A DNA stretch of 64,000 nucleotides from contig JAGFNQ010004754.1 of NCBI GenBank assembly GCA_024364735.1, forward strand, positions 1 to 64,000, read 5' to 3'. The notes beneath the pieces are model-generated. The model was not told the origin of the DNA. It worked only from the letters and a program-made list of their open reading frames with translations, and ran no database searches. The position numbers and the translations under genes are program-made. Positions 33,775-45,300 of this stretch are shown here, piece after piece. The stretch is from Boesenbergia rotunda. Taxonomy: Eukaryota > Streptophyta > Magnoliopsida > Zingiberales > Zingiberaceae. Each line of letters begins with the position of its first letter. Positions within the stretch are counted from its first letter, which is position 1.

Positions 33775-34743
33775 TGTTGGGGCAATCGACCCTGAGATGA
33801 TCTGGAGGATCATAGGGTTTTGATGTATGTGAGCAATATGGTTAAGTTAGGGTTTATTGTGTTCTCATATGTGTACATGAGTGTGCAGGGGTACAGGTAC
33901 ACATGGACTTGGTTGATGTCTTCGGGTGAAGGATGACATGGAGGCAAGCTGGAGGTTTGCGTGTGCATCCGAGAGACTGTTGATAGCAGGGACGATGAGC
34001 CAAGGGACGCGGACTTCGAGGCGTACGTGAAGGGTGGCATGAAGGCAAACTGGAGGTTTGCGTGCGCATCCGAGGGACGAGGGCCGAAGATGAAGAAGGC
34101 GTGAAGGCAACAGTCGAGGCTGCTGGTGAAGAGTCAACCGGGTTGTGAGGGTCTGAGTATGAGTGTTTGTACCCAGGGGCTAAGCTGGGAGAATTTGAGT
34201 GCGGAGAGACTTGTAATTGGGAATGAAACCCTAGGCTTAGGTTGGACCAGTCGACTGGCCAAGGGGCAGTCGACCGGTGTGGGCTGGAACAGGTTGGCAG
34301 ATTCAAACGTTGTACTGTAACGGTCGAATCTGAGTGGGACCAGTCGACTGCCCCAGGGGCAGTCGACTGGTAGCGACTGTTTCAGATTTGAGCCCTATTT
34401 AAAGGGGCTCGTTTCAGACTACTATCTCTTGACGAAACTCGCTTGGGTAAAGTGAGTTAGTAGTCTTTTGTGCCCAGATCTTGTCAAAGTGATTGTGGTG
34501 AGGTTTCTCCGCCCACAAGGAGCGACAAGGGCTAGCCGGAGGTTATCCGGGGATTGATCCACCGACGGATTCTTGGATTAGTCACCCGTCCGGGGTGGAT
34601 ACCAAGTAAACCTAGTTTGTTAGCATTGTTCTTTATTATTAGTTTATTTTATTTGTATTTCCGCTGTGCAACTAACAACCTTGTAGAGACGTCAACGAAA
34701 AAGTGCTATTCACCTCCCCTCTAGCACGCCTGTCGATCTATCA
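33775..34743 (+). repeat. N3 3' LTR (969 bp, intact)
   Basis: TG...CA ends. It contains a perfect palindrome with 15-bp arms (34340-34354 and 34356-34370, one-base loop, CCAGTCGACTGCCCC) followed 25 bases later by TATTTAAA (34396-34403). It ends with CACCTCCCCTCTAGC and the GACTG duplicate. Confidence 0.92.
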
Positions 34744-35241
34744 GACTGGTCCTAGCCAACCAGCTAGCCAATGGCTAGCCTAACGGCTAGTTTTTTGAAC
34801 TAATCAGTCGATTGGTCCTGGACCAGTCAATTGATCATTCTGTGAATTCGAGTTCTGCACTGGCAGTCGATTGCTTAGATTACATTTGCACTCACACTCA
34901 TTTCGAAGACCACCTATCGCGTATGCCTTGAAGTCCACTCCCTTGACTTGCCCCTTGAAGTTCTCTTCCTCGGCTGTCGTCCCTCAGATGCGCACACAAG
35001 CCCTCAACTTGCCTCCATGCCATCCTTCACGTATGCCCTTGAAGTCTACTTCCCCGGCTTGCCCTTGCAGTCCTCTTCCTCCGGCTCTCATCCCTCGGGT
35101 GTGTACTCCATGTGTGATTCACCAAGTCCTGCAAGACTCAAACACAAATATCAAACCAACATAACACCCTAACTTAATCATATTGATACACACATCAAAA
35201 CCATGATCTACCCGATCATACTTGGGTTGATTGCACCAACA
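34744..35241 (-). repeat. S1 5' LTR, piece 3 of 3
   Basis: The U3 side of the S1 5' LTR (first five bases duplicate GACTG), matching 4249-4751 of the 3' LTR. It ends TTGCACCAACA, then CCCTC. Confidence 0.9.
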
Positions 35242-35246
35242 CCCTC

Positions 35247-35561
35247 TTCTCCCGAAAAACTATCACACTTCCCCCACCTACCAGTCGGTCGTGTCCAAGC
35301 TCGGCGGTCGGTGATTTCATGGGGTAAACTTGCTGAGGGAGGAGATTCTCTACACCTTTGGCCTCAGCCCGGTGTCGACTCCTAGGTCAGCTTCATTCGG
35401 TAAGTAATTCTGTCTTTCCTCTGAATATTTTAGCTCTAACTAAGGCTTTGCTATTTTTGCAGCCACCATGATGCTTGCGGCGGTCTTAGAGGAGGGCTTA
35501 GGCTTAGATGACGCCGAGTTGGAGGCTCGGGTTAGCTCCCAACTGGAGCAAAGGGAGAATG
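35247..35561 (+). pseudogene. Antisense ORF of H, middle part with an intron
   Basis: It continues the ORF cut at 3828. The frame containing NLLREEILYTFGLSPV fits the end of the Transposase_28-like domain but has one stop. A GT-AG intron lies at 35400-35462 (donor GGTAAGTA, acceptor TTTTTGCAG). The next exon (MMLAAVLEEGLGLDDAELEA) is cut at GAATG by the solo LTR T and resumes at 38909. Confidence 0.55.
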
Positions 35562-35876
35562 TGTAACGACCCAGAAAATTCTCTTAATATTTCCTTAAAA
35601 TATTAAGCATGTCTAGATAATTTTCTGAGGAACCTAGAAATATTAATGCGAACTTTGGCCTAGAAAATCCATGTTTTCTCATTTAAATTGGGAAAAATGG
35701 CACTAATGAGCCTTATATGGGCTTTTTAGTACCATAATTATTGGTAGATTTTAGATAAAAATTTATATAAATATAAAGGGATTTTAATGAGAAATATTAA
35801 CATAATTATGGGGGGAATTTTTAAGGGATTTTCGAAAATACTAGGAAAATAAAAGAAAATAAGTGGGAAAAAATTG

Positions 35877-35950
35877 TGCATCTACCAAGGATTGAACCTT
35901 GGACCTCTTGTACAACCATGTATGCTCTAACCAACTCACCTAGCAAGGGA
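35877..35950 (-). other. Degenerate tRNA-like segment in solo LTR T
   Basis: On the minus strand a D-arm-like GAGTTGGTTAGAGC (box A) is followed about 30 bases later by GGTTCAATCC, a full box B match, in a T-arm-like inverted repeat (CCAAGG...CCTTGG). The acceptor stem is not paired and the T loop length is off, so it is not a working tRNA gene. It could be a relic or an internal pol III promoter. Confidence 0.45.
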
Positions 35951-37129
35951 ATGTTATGAGGGAATGAAGTGGATATTAGTTAAGGCTTAGAAGAAGATGA
36001 AGGGTCATGGAAAGACTCTTCATTGACCTCCTTAATGGGTTATAAAGAGGGGGGTTTGGGAGTTACCTCTTCCTTCCATCACTTTGCATTTTCTTCCTCC
36101 TCCTTCCCTCATCCTAGCAGAACACCAAAGGAAGAGTTTTCCTTGGGAAAAGCTCCACAAGAAGGTCTCATCTCCAAGATCTAAGGGTTTCCAAGGATAC
36201 AAGGACAAGGGGGTTCAAGTGTCCAAAGATTTTGCAATTTCCTTCTCTTTTAAGGTTTAAAAATCAAGATCAACCAAGGTAAGACTCCCTCACCAGTGGT
36301 ATAATAGTTCCTTATGTTTTAGCATGATTTATTGGTTGGTTTTGGGACTTGATGTTGAAAGAAACAAAACCAAGCACCCTAGAGACCCTATGGGTTTCGG
36401 CCACTAGGTTTTAGGGTCCATGTTGATGCTAAAAATCTTGATAATGTTGTTTAATGTACTCTTATGATGTTTAGTGATTAAATATAATTTTTGAGAATTT
36501 TTGGGGTACCCTAGGACACCCTAGGGTTTCGGCCAACAACAAGACCCCATGGGTAGGGTTGGGTCTAAAACCTCAAGTATGTGTTTTATGTATTAACATG
36601 ATATAAGGGAGATGGAGGGTGTTTATGTGAATGTTTCACATGGCCTAGAGACCCTATAGGTTTCGGCCAAGTACCCTACTAGGGTGGAAAGTTAGGACTT
36701 ATTTCAAGTAAGGGCCCAAATGACCCTATGGTAAGGTATGGTTGGTATTTAACAATTGATTTGGGGGTTTTAATGGAATTTTTCCATACCCCCATGGCCT
36801 TGAAGTTTCGGCCAAGAGTAAGATTAGGGCTAAAGGATTAGGGTTGGCCTTAAATATGGAATCAAAGGGTTCCTATGGCCTAGTATATGTGTATGAGATG
36901 TTGTTTGGGAAGTTATGTGAAGGTTCATGGACCTAGGGTTCCTTGGGGACTTTCGGCCAAGGACATAACCTAGGGCTAGGGTTGGGTTAAACCTACCAAG
37001 ATGCTTGTGTATAGGTTACTAAGAGGTATGTTTAAGTAAGATGGAAGAATTTTTATGTTAACCAAACCATTAGTTTATATGTCATGAATTATATGATTAG
37101 GTCATAAATGTTTAAGACATGTGTCATGA

Positions 37130-37300
37130 TCTATGAATGATATGTATGTATGCCATGTTTTATGAATAATATGTATGTATGCTATGTCTTATGAATGATA
37201 TGTAGGTATGCCATGTTTATGAATAAATTGTATGTATGCCATGCTTTATGAATGATGTGTACATATGCCATGTTTAAGAATGAAAATGATGAATGAAGTT
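37130..37300 (+). repeat. TATGCCATGTTTTATGAAT-type repeats in T
   Basis: Four or five imperfect copies of a roughly 32-bp unit around ATGTATGCCATGTTTTATGA precede the better ordered array at 37775. Confidence 0.6.
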
Positions 37301-37450
37301 AAAGTTCATGCCTTCAAGGTATAACGATGATGTTAAGTATGATGAAAGTATGATGAATGAATGAATATGCTATGAATGATTATGAATGAAGAAGCATGTG
37401 AAAGCATTTTATTTTATTTTATGGGCTTGTACCGGACCTAAGTAAGGTCT

Positions 37451-37541
37451 ACGGTTCTGGACTACCGATGAAGCTGTCCACGGTTCGGGACTACCGATGA
37501 AGCTGTCCTTACGGTTCGGGACTACCGATGAAGCTGTCCTT
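37451..37541 (+). repeat. 30-bp tandem repeat in T
   Basis: Three copies starting ACGGTTC (37451, 37480, 37511) with the core GGACTACCGATGAAGCTGTC, separated by 29 to 31 bases. Confidence 0.85.
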
Positions 37542-37774
37542 ACCCTAGTAGGTCGAGATTAGCTACCTCGTATTTACTTAGGGATGCGCGCATATGATGA
37601 ATGAATGTGGTACAAGCCAGGGCCCAATGAATGTTATGATTATGTTAAAGTATTTAAAAGCATGTTTTTCAAGATTAAGCATCCTTATATATATATGCAA
37701 TTGCCACATGCATCCATCCATGTTATGCATTATATTTATGATAAGAATATTATGCAAAGTAAGTTTATGAAGGT

Positions 37775-38240
37775 ATGTTTATGCCATGATTTAATTATGT
37801 TTATGCTAAGTTAGAATGCCATGATTTTATTTATGTTTATGCTAAGTTAGAATGCCATGATTTTATGCTAGTTTAGGATGCCATGATTTAATTATGTTTA
37901 TACTAAGTTAGGATGCCATGATTTTATTTATGTTCATGCTAGTTTAGGATGCCATGATTTAATTATGTTTATGCTAAGTTAGAATGCCATGATTTTATTT
38001 ATGTTCATGCTAGTTTAGGATGCCATGATTTAATTATGTTTATGCTAAGTTAGGATGTCATGATTTTATTTATGTCCATACTAATTTATGATGCCATGAT
38101 TTAATTATGTTATGCTAAGTTAGGATGCCATGATTTTATTTATGCCCATGCTAATTTTTGAAGCCATGATTTAATTAGGTTTGTGCTAAGTTAGGACGCC
38201 ATGATTTTATTTAGGTTCATGCTAAGAATGTTTGTGAGGT
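37775..38240 (+). repeat. Alternating 35/36-bp tandem array in T
   Basis: Two related subunits alternate: one with GCCATGATTTAATTATGTTT, one with GCCATGATTTTATTTATGTT, giving a dimer of about 71 bp. Later copies are degenerate, and looser relatives continue to about 38400. Confidence 0.8.
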
Positions 38241-38908
38241 TATGTTTATTATGTTATGTCTATGCCAAGTATTATGCCATGCTAGGAATGTTTACGATGT
38301 TTATGTCTATGCCAAGTATTATGCCATGCCATGAATGTTTTTATGGTTATGTTTATGCCATGCTACGAATGTGATTAAGCTATGTCCATGACATGTCGAA
38401 TGTATGCTAAGTGATGATAAGACTTATGTTCTAAGTAAAGCACTAAGTATGTTAATGTTTCATATGCTCATGATTAAGTGATGAATGGTTTTAGTGAGTA
38501 GGAAAATGTCTTACTAAGCCTGTGTGCTTATAGTCTTATTTCCTTATACCGCAGATCACGCAAGGGGACAGTAAGGAAGCAGCAGGAGGGCATTACAGCA
38601 TGTGTGTGATAGTGACTTGGCCAAGAAACAATATGTTTGCTCGTCTTATGATAGAACTTTACCTTTACTAGTATGTGCTTGAATGTGACTCTATGCCATG
38701 ATGCTAAGTATGACATGATGCTAAGTATGACATGATATGATACTAAGTATAAAGTGAATATGCTAAGTTCCCATGTTATGATGTTAGGAATGGTAGTAAG
38801 TGCATGTAGGTGTAAGTTAAAGGTTTCCGCTGCATTAGGATGTCTACATGCCCTAAGTATGTTAACGTAACGCCGCTTAATGAAAAAAAAAGCGGGCGTT
38901 ACAGAATG

Positions 38909-40364
38909 TGCCAGTCGAGGTCGCTTCCGTCGAGGTCCTTCCTTCGGAGGCCACCCCCGCCGCCTATCCCAACCTAGCGCTGATGGAGGTCGACGATCAA
39001 CCCCTGGCCTCCAGGCGGCGCCGGGTGCCTTCCGCGACCGCGACATTATCCACCCCCGCCAGGACTTCGGCCGGGCCTTCTTCCAGCTCCCGCCCCAAGA
39101 AAAAGAAGAAGAGGGCGACAGCCAGCTCCGCTGCGCCGAGAGAGGCTCCTGCAACCGCCGTCTCCTCGAGCGCGCCCGACCTGCCGTTCCCTGAGGAGTT
39201 GGGCTCCCCACCAGAGGAGGAGCAGATCAATCGACCGGTGATGCACATCCTGGTGCCGACCCACTTGGACTTCCATCTGGGGTCACCGCCGGGCGAGTTG
39301 CCCGATCGCTACCAGGAGCTTCGCCTCTACGGGCCGGTGGTCGACCGCTTCCTCCAAGGACTCGAGGAGTCCTACTACAGAGGGCCTAATAGCAAGGCGA
39401 ACTCCTTTTTTCTTGAGGCCACTCAGGTATGATGCTTTGATCGACCTCTCTTTGTTTTTGTTGCTAACTCGATTCTAAGTTTTCCCCTCCCACTATCTTT
39501 GCAGTTTTGGGGTTCTTGTCACAACCTATCAATGTCTGTGCTGGCCCACGCGGATGCCCGAGTATGCACCGAGCGACGAGTGGAATTCTTGGAGACCAGG
39601 CTCAAACACACGAAGCTGATCTCCAACGATGCCACTCTAAACGACCTGCGGGCTGAGATCATCACTCTGCAGGACTGCCTGGCGCACTTAGAAGAGCAGC
39701 TAGAGGTTGCCAGAACTCAGGTTGACACGACAGACTCGACCGTCATTCAGTCGTACATCCGGATCTCTAATTTGGAGTACGCTGAGCGCAAAGCCTGGGT
39801 CTTCCAAACCAGAACCCGAGACGAGCTAAACAAGACAAAAGTCGAACTCCTCGAGTCGTCCAGAACCTCCGAGTCTCTACAATCCCAACTATTAGTTAAA
39901 GAGGAGGAGGCTGTGACACAAGTGAAGAAGATAGAGGAGATGACGCCGAGCTGGCTTCTCGGGATCAAGAACTGAACACTTAGTCGGAAGAGCTCGGACG
40001 TCTTCAAGCAGAGAAGGCCAAGTGGGACGCTGCTCGGGCAGAGCTGGAGGAGCTGCGAGCATACAAGGAAGGAGAGGCAGGCTGGTGGGATGCCTGGAGA
40101 GTTGAGTATATCAACTCTCGAGAGTTCGACCAGCAACTGTTGGGAAGGTTGCGCCCATTGCTTACGCAGCAAACGCTCAACATCATCGAGCAGCTTAAGC
40201 AGGGTGGGCATCTTCCGCCCGACCTCTTGGCTAGTGCAGTGATGTTGTCGGGTCTAACCCAGCAACTGCCCGAGGAGTTCCTCCAGCCCTTCAAACGAGA
40301 ACCAGGCATTTGTTCTCTTCCTTTCTTTTTCCTCTTTTGTAGAGGCTTGCCTCGACTTCTGTAG
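38909..40364 (+). pseudogene. Antisense ORF of H, C-terminal part with coiled coil
   Basis: It resumes after T. The first exon carries a Pro/Ala/Ser-rich region with a nuclear-localisation-like KKKKKR (about 39100), then MHILVPTHLDFHLGSPPGEL. A GT-AG intron lies at 39427-39504. The second exon forms a long coiled coil (RRVEFLETRLKHTK through SESLQSQLLVKEEE). A frameshift near 39940 and a TAG near 39978 break it before the last part (ELEELRAYKEGEAGWWDAW, LTQQTLNIIEQLKQGG). Transposase_28-like proteins commonly pair an N-terminal domain with such a coiled coil. The first five bases after T are the GAATG duplicate. Confidence 0.6.
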
Positions 40365-40773
40365 TACATTTACTTTTAAAGAAAGTTTCTTTTCGTCTTT
40401 GCTTCGTTAAGTTTGTTGTGAAACTGTTGTCTTTTCACTTCTAAGTGTTGGTGGCTCGGGCAGATACCCGGGCCCACCCTTTATTCTACCTTACGCGAGG
40501 GTGACTCGGGAAAGTTAAGGGCTAGCTCGGTAAAAGAGCATCGAACTCGATTAAGTTAAAGCAAGAGTCTATCGTTGTGTTGCCCGCCCGCCCGAGGGAC
40601 TAAGTACACTTGTTCGGATTACGTTTAAAGCAGGTGGCTCACGCCATATTTTACAGAGTTGGGCAAAACGTTGCTTGCTCGGGAGACTGGGGTTGTGCTC
40701 TCAATTGGCATGACCCGGGGGAGCGTGGGTTGCCACGCATCTGGTCGGGGGGCGGGCCGAGCCAAGTATAATG
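40365..40773 (-). other. Untranslated host H sequence before the 117-bp array
   Basis: GC-rich, no gene. The last 60 bases (from 40712, GGAGCGTGGGTTGCCACGC) are a partial unit of the 117-bp tandem array that continues at 55449, showing that N5 inserted into the array edge. Confidence 0.6.
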
Positions 40774-42364
40774 TGTAGGACCAGTGCCGTCGATAGAGGG
40801 GGGGTGAATATCGACCGTGAAAACTTCGTAAAACTTTCGATCTACTCAGAGCGTTAGTGCAGCGGAAAAATAAACAGAAAGAATAAAGCAATACAAAGGA
40901 CACGCGGGATTTATTTACTTGGTTCCCGACCCCCCTAGGTCAGTACGTCCAAGGCCTATGTACTCGGCGTGAGTCCACTATTGGTCTCCTTTCCGGAATT
41001 TCCGGAGGCGGAGAAAACCCGTCTTACAGTTGATAGTTACAAGCACAAGTATAGAAAATTAAGTACGGAATAAATGCAAACCGAACAAAACAAAGTCTGA
41101 CGCTCGGCCGATCTGGACCTCCGAAGTGCCGCGCACTTCCTCCTGGAGCCTCCCAGTCGTAGAGCCTCATCTTTAGCGTGTTGTCGTTGGTCAGAATGAT
41201 CAGAATAGTACTTTGCAGTTGTTTTTGAAGCAGAGGGGTCGAAGCCCCTTTTATAGGCTTCCTACGGGCGCCCTGGACGTTGGGGGCGCCACGATAAACT
41301 CGGTCAAACCTTATCCCTACGCCGACCTCGCCGCAGTTGATAAAACCTTTGACCAGGGTGCCCCGGACCTCCCGGGCACCTAGCTTGAACCCAGTCAAAG
41401 CTAATCTCCTGCTTCGAACTCGCATCAGCAAAACAACTTTGAACCCGGGCGCCCCGGACCTCCCGGGCGCCCCGCTTGAAGCCTATTCTGCCTTCTTTAC
41501 TTAACCTGCCTTTTTAGTCTTTGGCTTGGGCGCTCCAATCAATGGGGGCGCCCTGGATGCTTGGGGGTGCCCCCACTGATGTGGGCGCTTGGCTTCAAAG
41601 CTTCCAGCCTAGTTACCTGCTTTGTCTCCGGTTCTTGGTACCTGCAAGATACACAAACATAAAGCAAATATACATACAATATTAGCCTTAAGGACTTGGT
41701 TCGGACTTTGGATTTTCACGAAACCCTAGGTCGAACCGACGCAAGTTCTCACCCCCCGAGAACGCGCCTTTCACCTACTCCTCTCAGGAGACGGTTGCCA
41801 CCCAGTCCTTCGGGTGGACTTTTGCTTAGCTTCCGATACTTCCGGACCTCGAGACGCCCGAACCCTGACCCGTCTCTACTTCTGTCCTTAGTCATCGCTC
41901 AGCTAAGTTGCTCAGTCCCTCGGACTAAGACTTCGTGCCCAAACTGTAAGTCCAGGACTTCGGTGCCCAACCCTCGGTCAGGTCTTCGTGCCCAATTCCC
42001 CGAACCAGGACTTCGGTGCCCAACCCTCGGCCAGGTCTTCTTGCCCAGTCCTCGACCAGGACTTAGTGCCCACCATCCGAGCAGGTCTTCGGTGCCCAGC
42101 CCTTTGCCAGGACTTGGTGCCCAGCCCTTTGCCAGGACTTAGTGCCCAATCCTCGATCAGGACTTAGTGCCCACCTTTCGAGCATGTCTTAGTGCCCAGC
42201 TTCACTCACCAGGTCTTAGTGCCTAGGTTAACTAGGACTTTTCTTCCACTTAGGTTACTTCTTCTTTGCTCCCCTTTGTCTGTTCAATGTATCACTGACT
42301 TAAGTGTATTGTCAACCATTAAAACACTTAGAGGAGAACATCATTGATGCAACTTACACCAACA
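40774..42364 (-). repeat. N5 3' LTR (1591 bp)
   Basis: TG...CA ends. It contains a G-tract GAGGGGGGGTGAATATCG near 40796, a TATA context (TTTTATAGG, 41249) next to GGGCGCC motifs, and a run of roughly 28-bp repeats built on CAGGACTTAGTGCCCA (41930-42210). Confidence 0.9.
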
Positions 42365-42382
42365 ATCTCCCCCTTTTTGATG
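42365..42382 (-). promoter_or_regulatory. N5 polypurine tract
   Basis: The minus strand reads CATCAAAAAGGGGGAGAT touching the 3' LTR. Confidence 0.87.
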
Positions 42383-44599
42383 TTTGACAATATCTTAAGT
42401 TGTATTGGTTGAAGGGGCTAACTTACTATCCTTGAGATCAAAATAAAAAATGATCTAAGTTTTGAAAATCCATTTTTGATCCATTTAAAAATTCTACCTT
42501 TCACTCTCCTCTTTTTGAAACCATTTTGATTAATTGATCCTTTGGTAAGAGAAAATAAAAAATTTCTAACTTAAGCGCACCTCTCCCCCTTTGTCATACA
42601 TCAAAAATCACCAGAAATACTTGCGCCAACAATGAGAACATTTGGTTCTTTTTGAAAATACTTAGTATAAGTTTTTGAAAACATAGCATAAAACTAAGTA
42701 CTTGAACTCAGAAAACTTAACCAATATTGTTTTTTTTGAGAAAATACCGTATTTTGGAAAGAATACTATGAGTTTTGAGAGGTATAAATACTTTGAAAAA
42801 TGATCTTTGAAACATGCAAGTATATTTTTTTTTTGAAAAACTAGATTGATCCTTTTTGGAAGATCTAAGTACTTTTGAAACATATCATGCAATTTTTGAC
42901 AATCTAAGAAAATATTAGAATTTTTGAAAAACATAAGTACTTTGAAAAATATGAATTTTGAAAACTTAAGTACTTTGAAATTATTATGAATTTTGAAAAA
43001 TTAAGTACTTTGAAATTATTATAAATTTGGAGAAGTATAAGTACTTGACATGGTTTCTTTTCTAGTCTGACACAATCCTTGGAAACCTTGTTGATTACAA
43101 GGACATTTCCTAAGTGTCCTGGAAATTCTCCAACCCAAGTAAATATTATTTCAAAAATAATTTCATAAGTCACACAAATTCTGAAAAATAGAATAATAGT
43201 ATTTTTAAAAGACTTATATTTTTAGTAAGATTTTGAAGATATGAAAATATGTTATTAAATAATTCTTTTAATTTGACCTTCCCCTAAACTTGACTCAGTC
43301 CTGGGAAGCTTGTTGACCACAAGTACTCTTTCTCTGAGTCTTAAGGTTTGATTTAGATCAAAAAAATAATCTAATTTTTAACATAAATAATTTAAAACTT
43401 GTCAGAAGTTTGACTCAGACTCCCCCTAAATCTGACACATCCTAGGAGTCCTTTTAGATCATGAAGTGGACCTTCCTCTGTGTCTTTAGGGTTTATCAAA
43501 ATCAAATGAACACCAATTTTCAGGAAGATAGATTTTGAAACCACAATTTGGAAAGAAGATAATTTTTAAAGTATAAGCCTTTTTCAAAACATATGTGATA
43601 GAAATTAAGGCGCAGTTTTCGAAAAGTCTTTTTTTTTTAAAATTTTAAAAGAGTGAAAACACTCCCCCTGTACCCAACATCGTTTGATTCTATCTAAGTG
43701 CCTTAAGAAACTTTAGTTTTGTCCTAAGAGGCTTGTGTCTAATTGAGTGAGTCAAACAATTTTTGAAAAGATATATTTTTGAAAAATGTATAATATGTAT
43801 AATCAATCAGACAAGCATGAATTCCATAAAAACATTATTATGTTGAAGCACTATTTTGAAAATATATTTTTAGAAAAATATTCTAACAATTTTGAAAAAC
43901 AATTTTGAAAAATATTTTTCAATTCATTAGTTCTTAACATCTCACCCATTTTAGATGTATTAATACAACAAGCATGGTTGCCTTATAGGTGTATTGTGAG
44001 ATGCTTGAATCATTTTTCTTAATTTGTTATTAACTCCTTGTGTTAGATTCAAATCTAGCAATAGTAAAGTGAATTTGATTTTCAGTAATTGGCTTCCAGG
44101 TCTTGGCGAGGCACTAGGCCAAAGACTAAGGCCTTCTTTGGCCGTAGCCTTATTGGATCATCAACTCTTTCTTTGACAAAGCTTTTTATAGAAAATTCAT
44201 CTTTAAGTTACTTCTTGAAAGATTTTAGTCTAACTAGTTTAGGTCTTTGATCGGTAGCTTCGGCTAGTTCCACCAAAAAAGCTTCCCTAACGTACTATCA
44301 TCTCACCTCCACCTAATACTAGGTTGATCAAGTTTCAATTATTCTTTTTCCTATAGCCGTTCTAAATTATGCATAAAATTTAAATATGAATGACATGTCA
44401 TACATTTAAAAGAAATAGCAAATGCATGACATGACAATTATGCATGATTCAAACAAGTCAAATCATTTTATTTAAGTTTCTAATGATGTATCAAATTCTC
44501 GATTTGATACATGTCATGTGAACCCGCGAATATGTCAACCCACTTTGACATATTTAATGTTATTAATTTTAATTGTTACAATTAGGGTAAAATTTTATT
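42383..44599 (-). other. N5 untranslated 3' half
   Basis: No gene. It shares with N4 and N6 the TTTTGAAAA-rich stretch, extra GGGGGAG tracts (minus strand, near 42583, 43420 and 43664), the CTTGGAAGCTTGTTGACCAC block (43301; also in N4 at 24349 and N6), and the TTGGCTTCCAGGTCTTGGCG block at 44090-44335. Confidence 0.65.
43938..44003 (-). other. Conserved stem-loop, N5 copy
   Basis: Arms CATCTCAC (43938-43945) and GTGAGATG (43996-44003) pair perfectly. An inner AATACA (about 43962) with TGTATT (about 43990) pair replaces the different inner stem of the N4 copy. Confidence 0.6.
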
Positions 44600-45300
44600 T
44601 TAGTTCAAGTTTAACTTATTTCAAGATTTTAGTTGAATTCAAGAATTAATTGAGGTTGAATTAGCTAGATATTAATTAATTTGAATTAATTAATATTTAA
44701 TTGAATTAATTTATGTTTGAATTAATTAATTTAATTTAAGTTCGAATTTAGTTAAGATTTAATTGATTAATTTGAATTAAGATTTAATTAAGATTTAATT
44801 GATTAATTTGAATTAATTTGAATTAAGATTTAATTGATTAATTTGAATTAATTGAATTAAGATTTAATTTGAATTTAAATTAATTTGAATTAAGATTTAA
44901 TTAAGACTTAATTGATTAATTTGAATTAAGATTTAATTTGAATTTAATTTAAGTTGAATTTAATTAAATTTAAATTTAATTTAATTTGAATTTAATTTAA
45001 TTTGAATTAATTTAAGTTGAATTTAATTTAATTTGAATTTAATTTAACTTGAATTAATTTAATTTGAATTTAATTTGATTTGAATTTAATTTAATTTGAA
45101 TTTAATATAATTTGAATTTGAATTTAATTTAAGTTGAATTTAATTTAATTTGAATTTAATTTAATTTGAATTTAATTTAATTTGAATTTAATTTAATTTG
45201 AATTTAATTTGATTTGAATTTAATTTAATTTGAATTTAATTTAATTTGAATTTAATTTAATTTGAATTTAATTTAATTTGAATTTAATTTAATTTGAATT
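44600..45300 (-). repeat. AT minisatellite adjacent to N5 gag
   Basis: About 700 bases made almost entirely of TTTAATTTGAATTTAATT-type units (repeat about 16 bp), with no C for long stretches on the plus strand. Shorter versions sit at the same place in N4 (25190-25330) and N6 (49090-49370). Confidence 0.88.

Larger units (their letters stand above)
20732..34743 (+). mobile_element. N3: non-autonomous Sirevirus-like element with gag and env-position ORF
   Basis: N3 starts TGTTGGGG, ends GATCTATCA and is flanked by GACTG (20727-20731 and 34744-34748). Without the N4 insert it is about 6.9 kb. Order: 5' LTR, iMet-like primer site, gag with two zinc knuckles and a coiled coil, putative internal promoter, intron-containing env-position ORF, three polypurine tracts, 3' LTR. 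No protease, integrase, RT or RNase H is recognisable, so it depends on pol supplied in trans. Its 3' region matches that of S1 in layout, but S1 has no env-like ORF, so N3 is not simply a deleted S1. Its gag is closely related to that of N7. Confidence 0.88.
3828..35241 (-). mobile_element. S1: Sirevirus-type Copia element, carrying nested insertions
   Basis: S1 starts TGTTAGG, ends CCAACA and is flanked by CCCTC on both sides (3823-3827 and 35242-35246). It is minus-strand: 5' LTR on the right, then iMet primer site, gag, pol, polypurine tract, and 3' LTR on the left. C2 and N3 (itself carrying N4) split its 5' LTR into three pieces; without them S1 would be about 7.5 kb. SIRE/Maximus affinity rests on the iMet site, the coiled-coil extended gag, the repeated GGGGGAG tracts upstream of the 3' LTR, and pol motifs. 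It interrupts the antisense ORF of H. Pol has one frameshift and several stops, so S1 is not autonomous now. Confidence 0.9.
35562..38903 (+). mobile_element. T: solo LTR of a Gypsy element (3342 bp)
   Basis: It starts TGTAACGACCC, ends GGGCGTTACA, and is flanked by GAATG (35557-35561 and 38904-38908). No primer site, polypurine tract or internal domain is present, so this is a solo LTR left by LTR-LTR recombination. The TGTAACG...CGTTACA ends and length suit a chromovirus of Tekay/Del type, but no coding part exists to prove it. A TATAAAG box near 36037 and a splice donor AAGGTAAGA near 36277 favour plus orientation. It carries two tandem arrays and a tRNA-like segment. Confidence 0.8.

Noticed and set aside
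35877..35950. Functional tRNA gene
   Set aside because: Acceptor stem does not pair and the T loop length is wrong; kept only as a tRNA-like segment.
38528..39211. 227-residue minus-strand frame crossing the right end of T
   Set aside because: It spans the T/H insertion border and lies opposite the antisense ORF of H, so it is a shadow frame.
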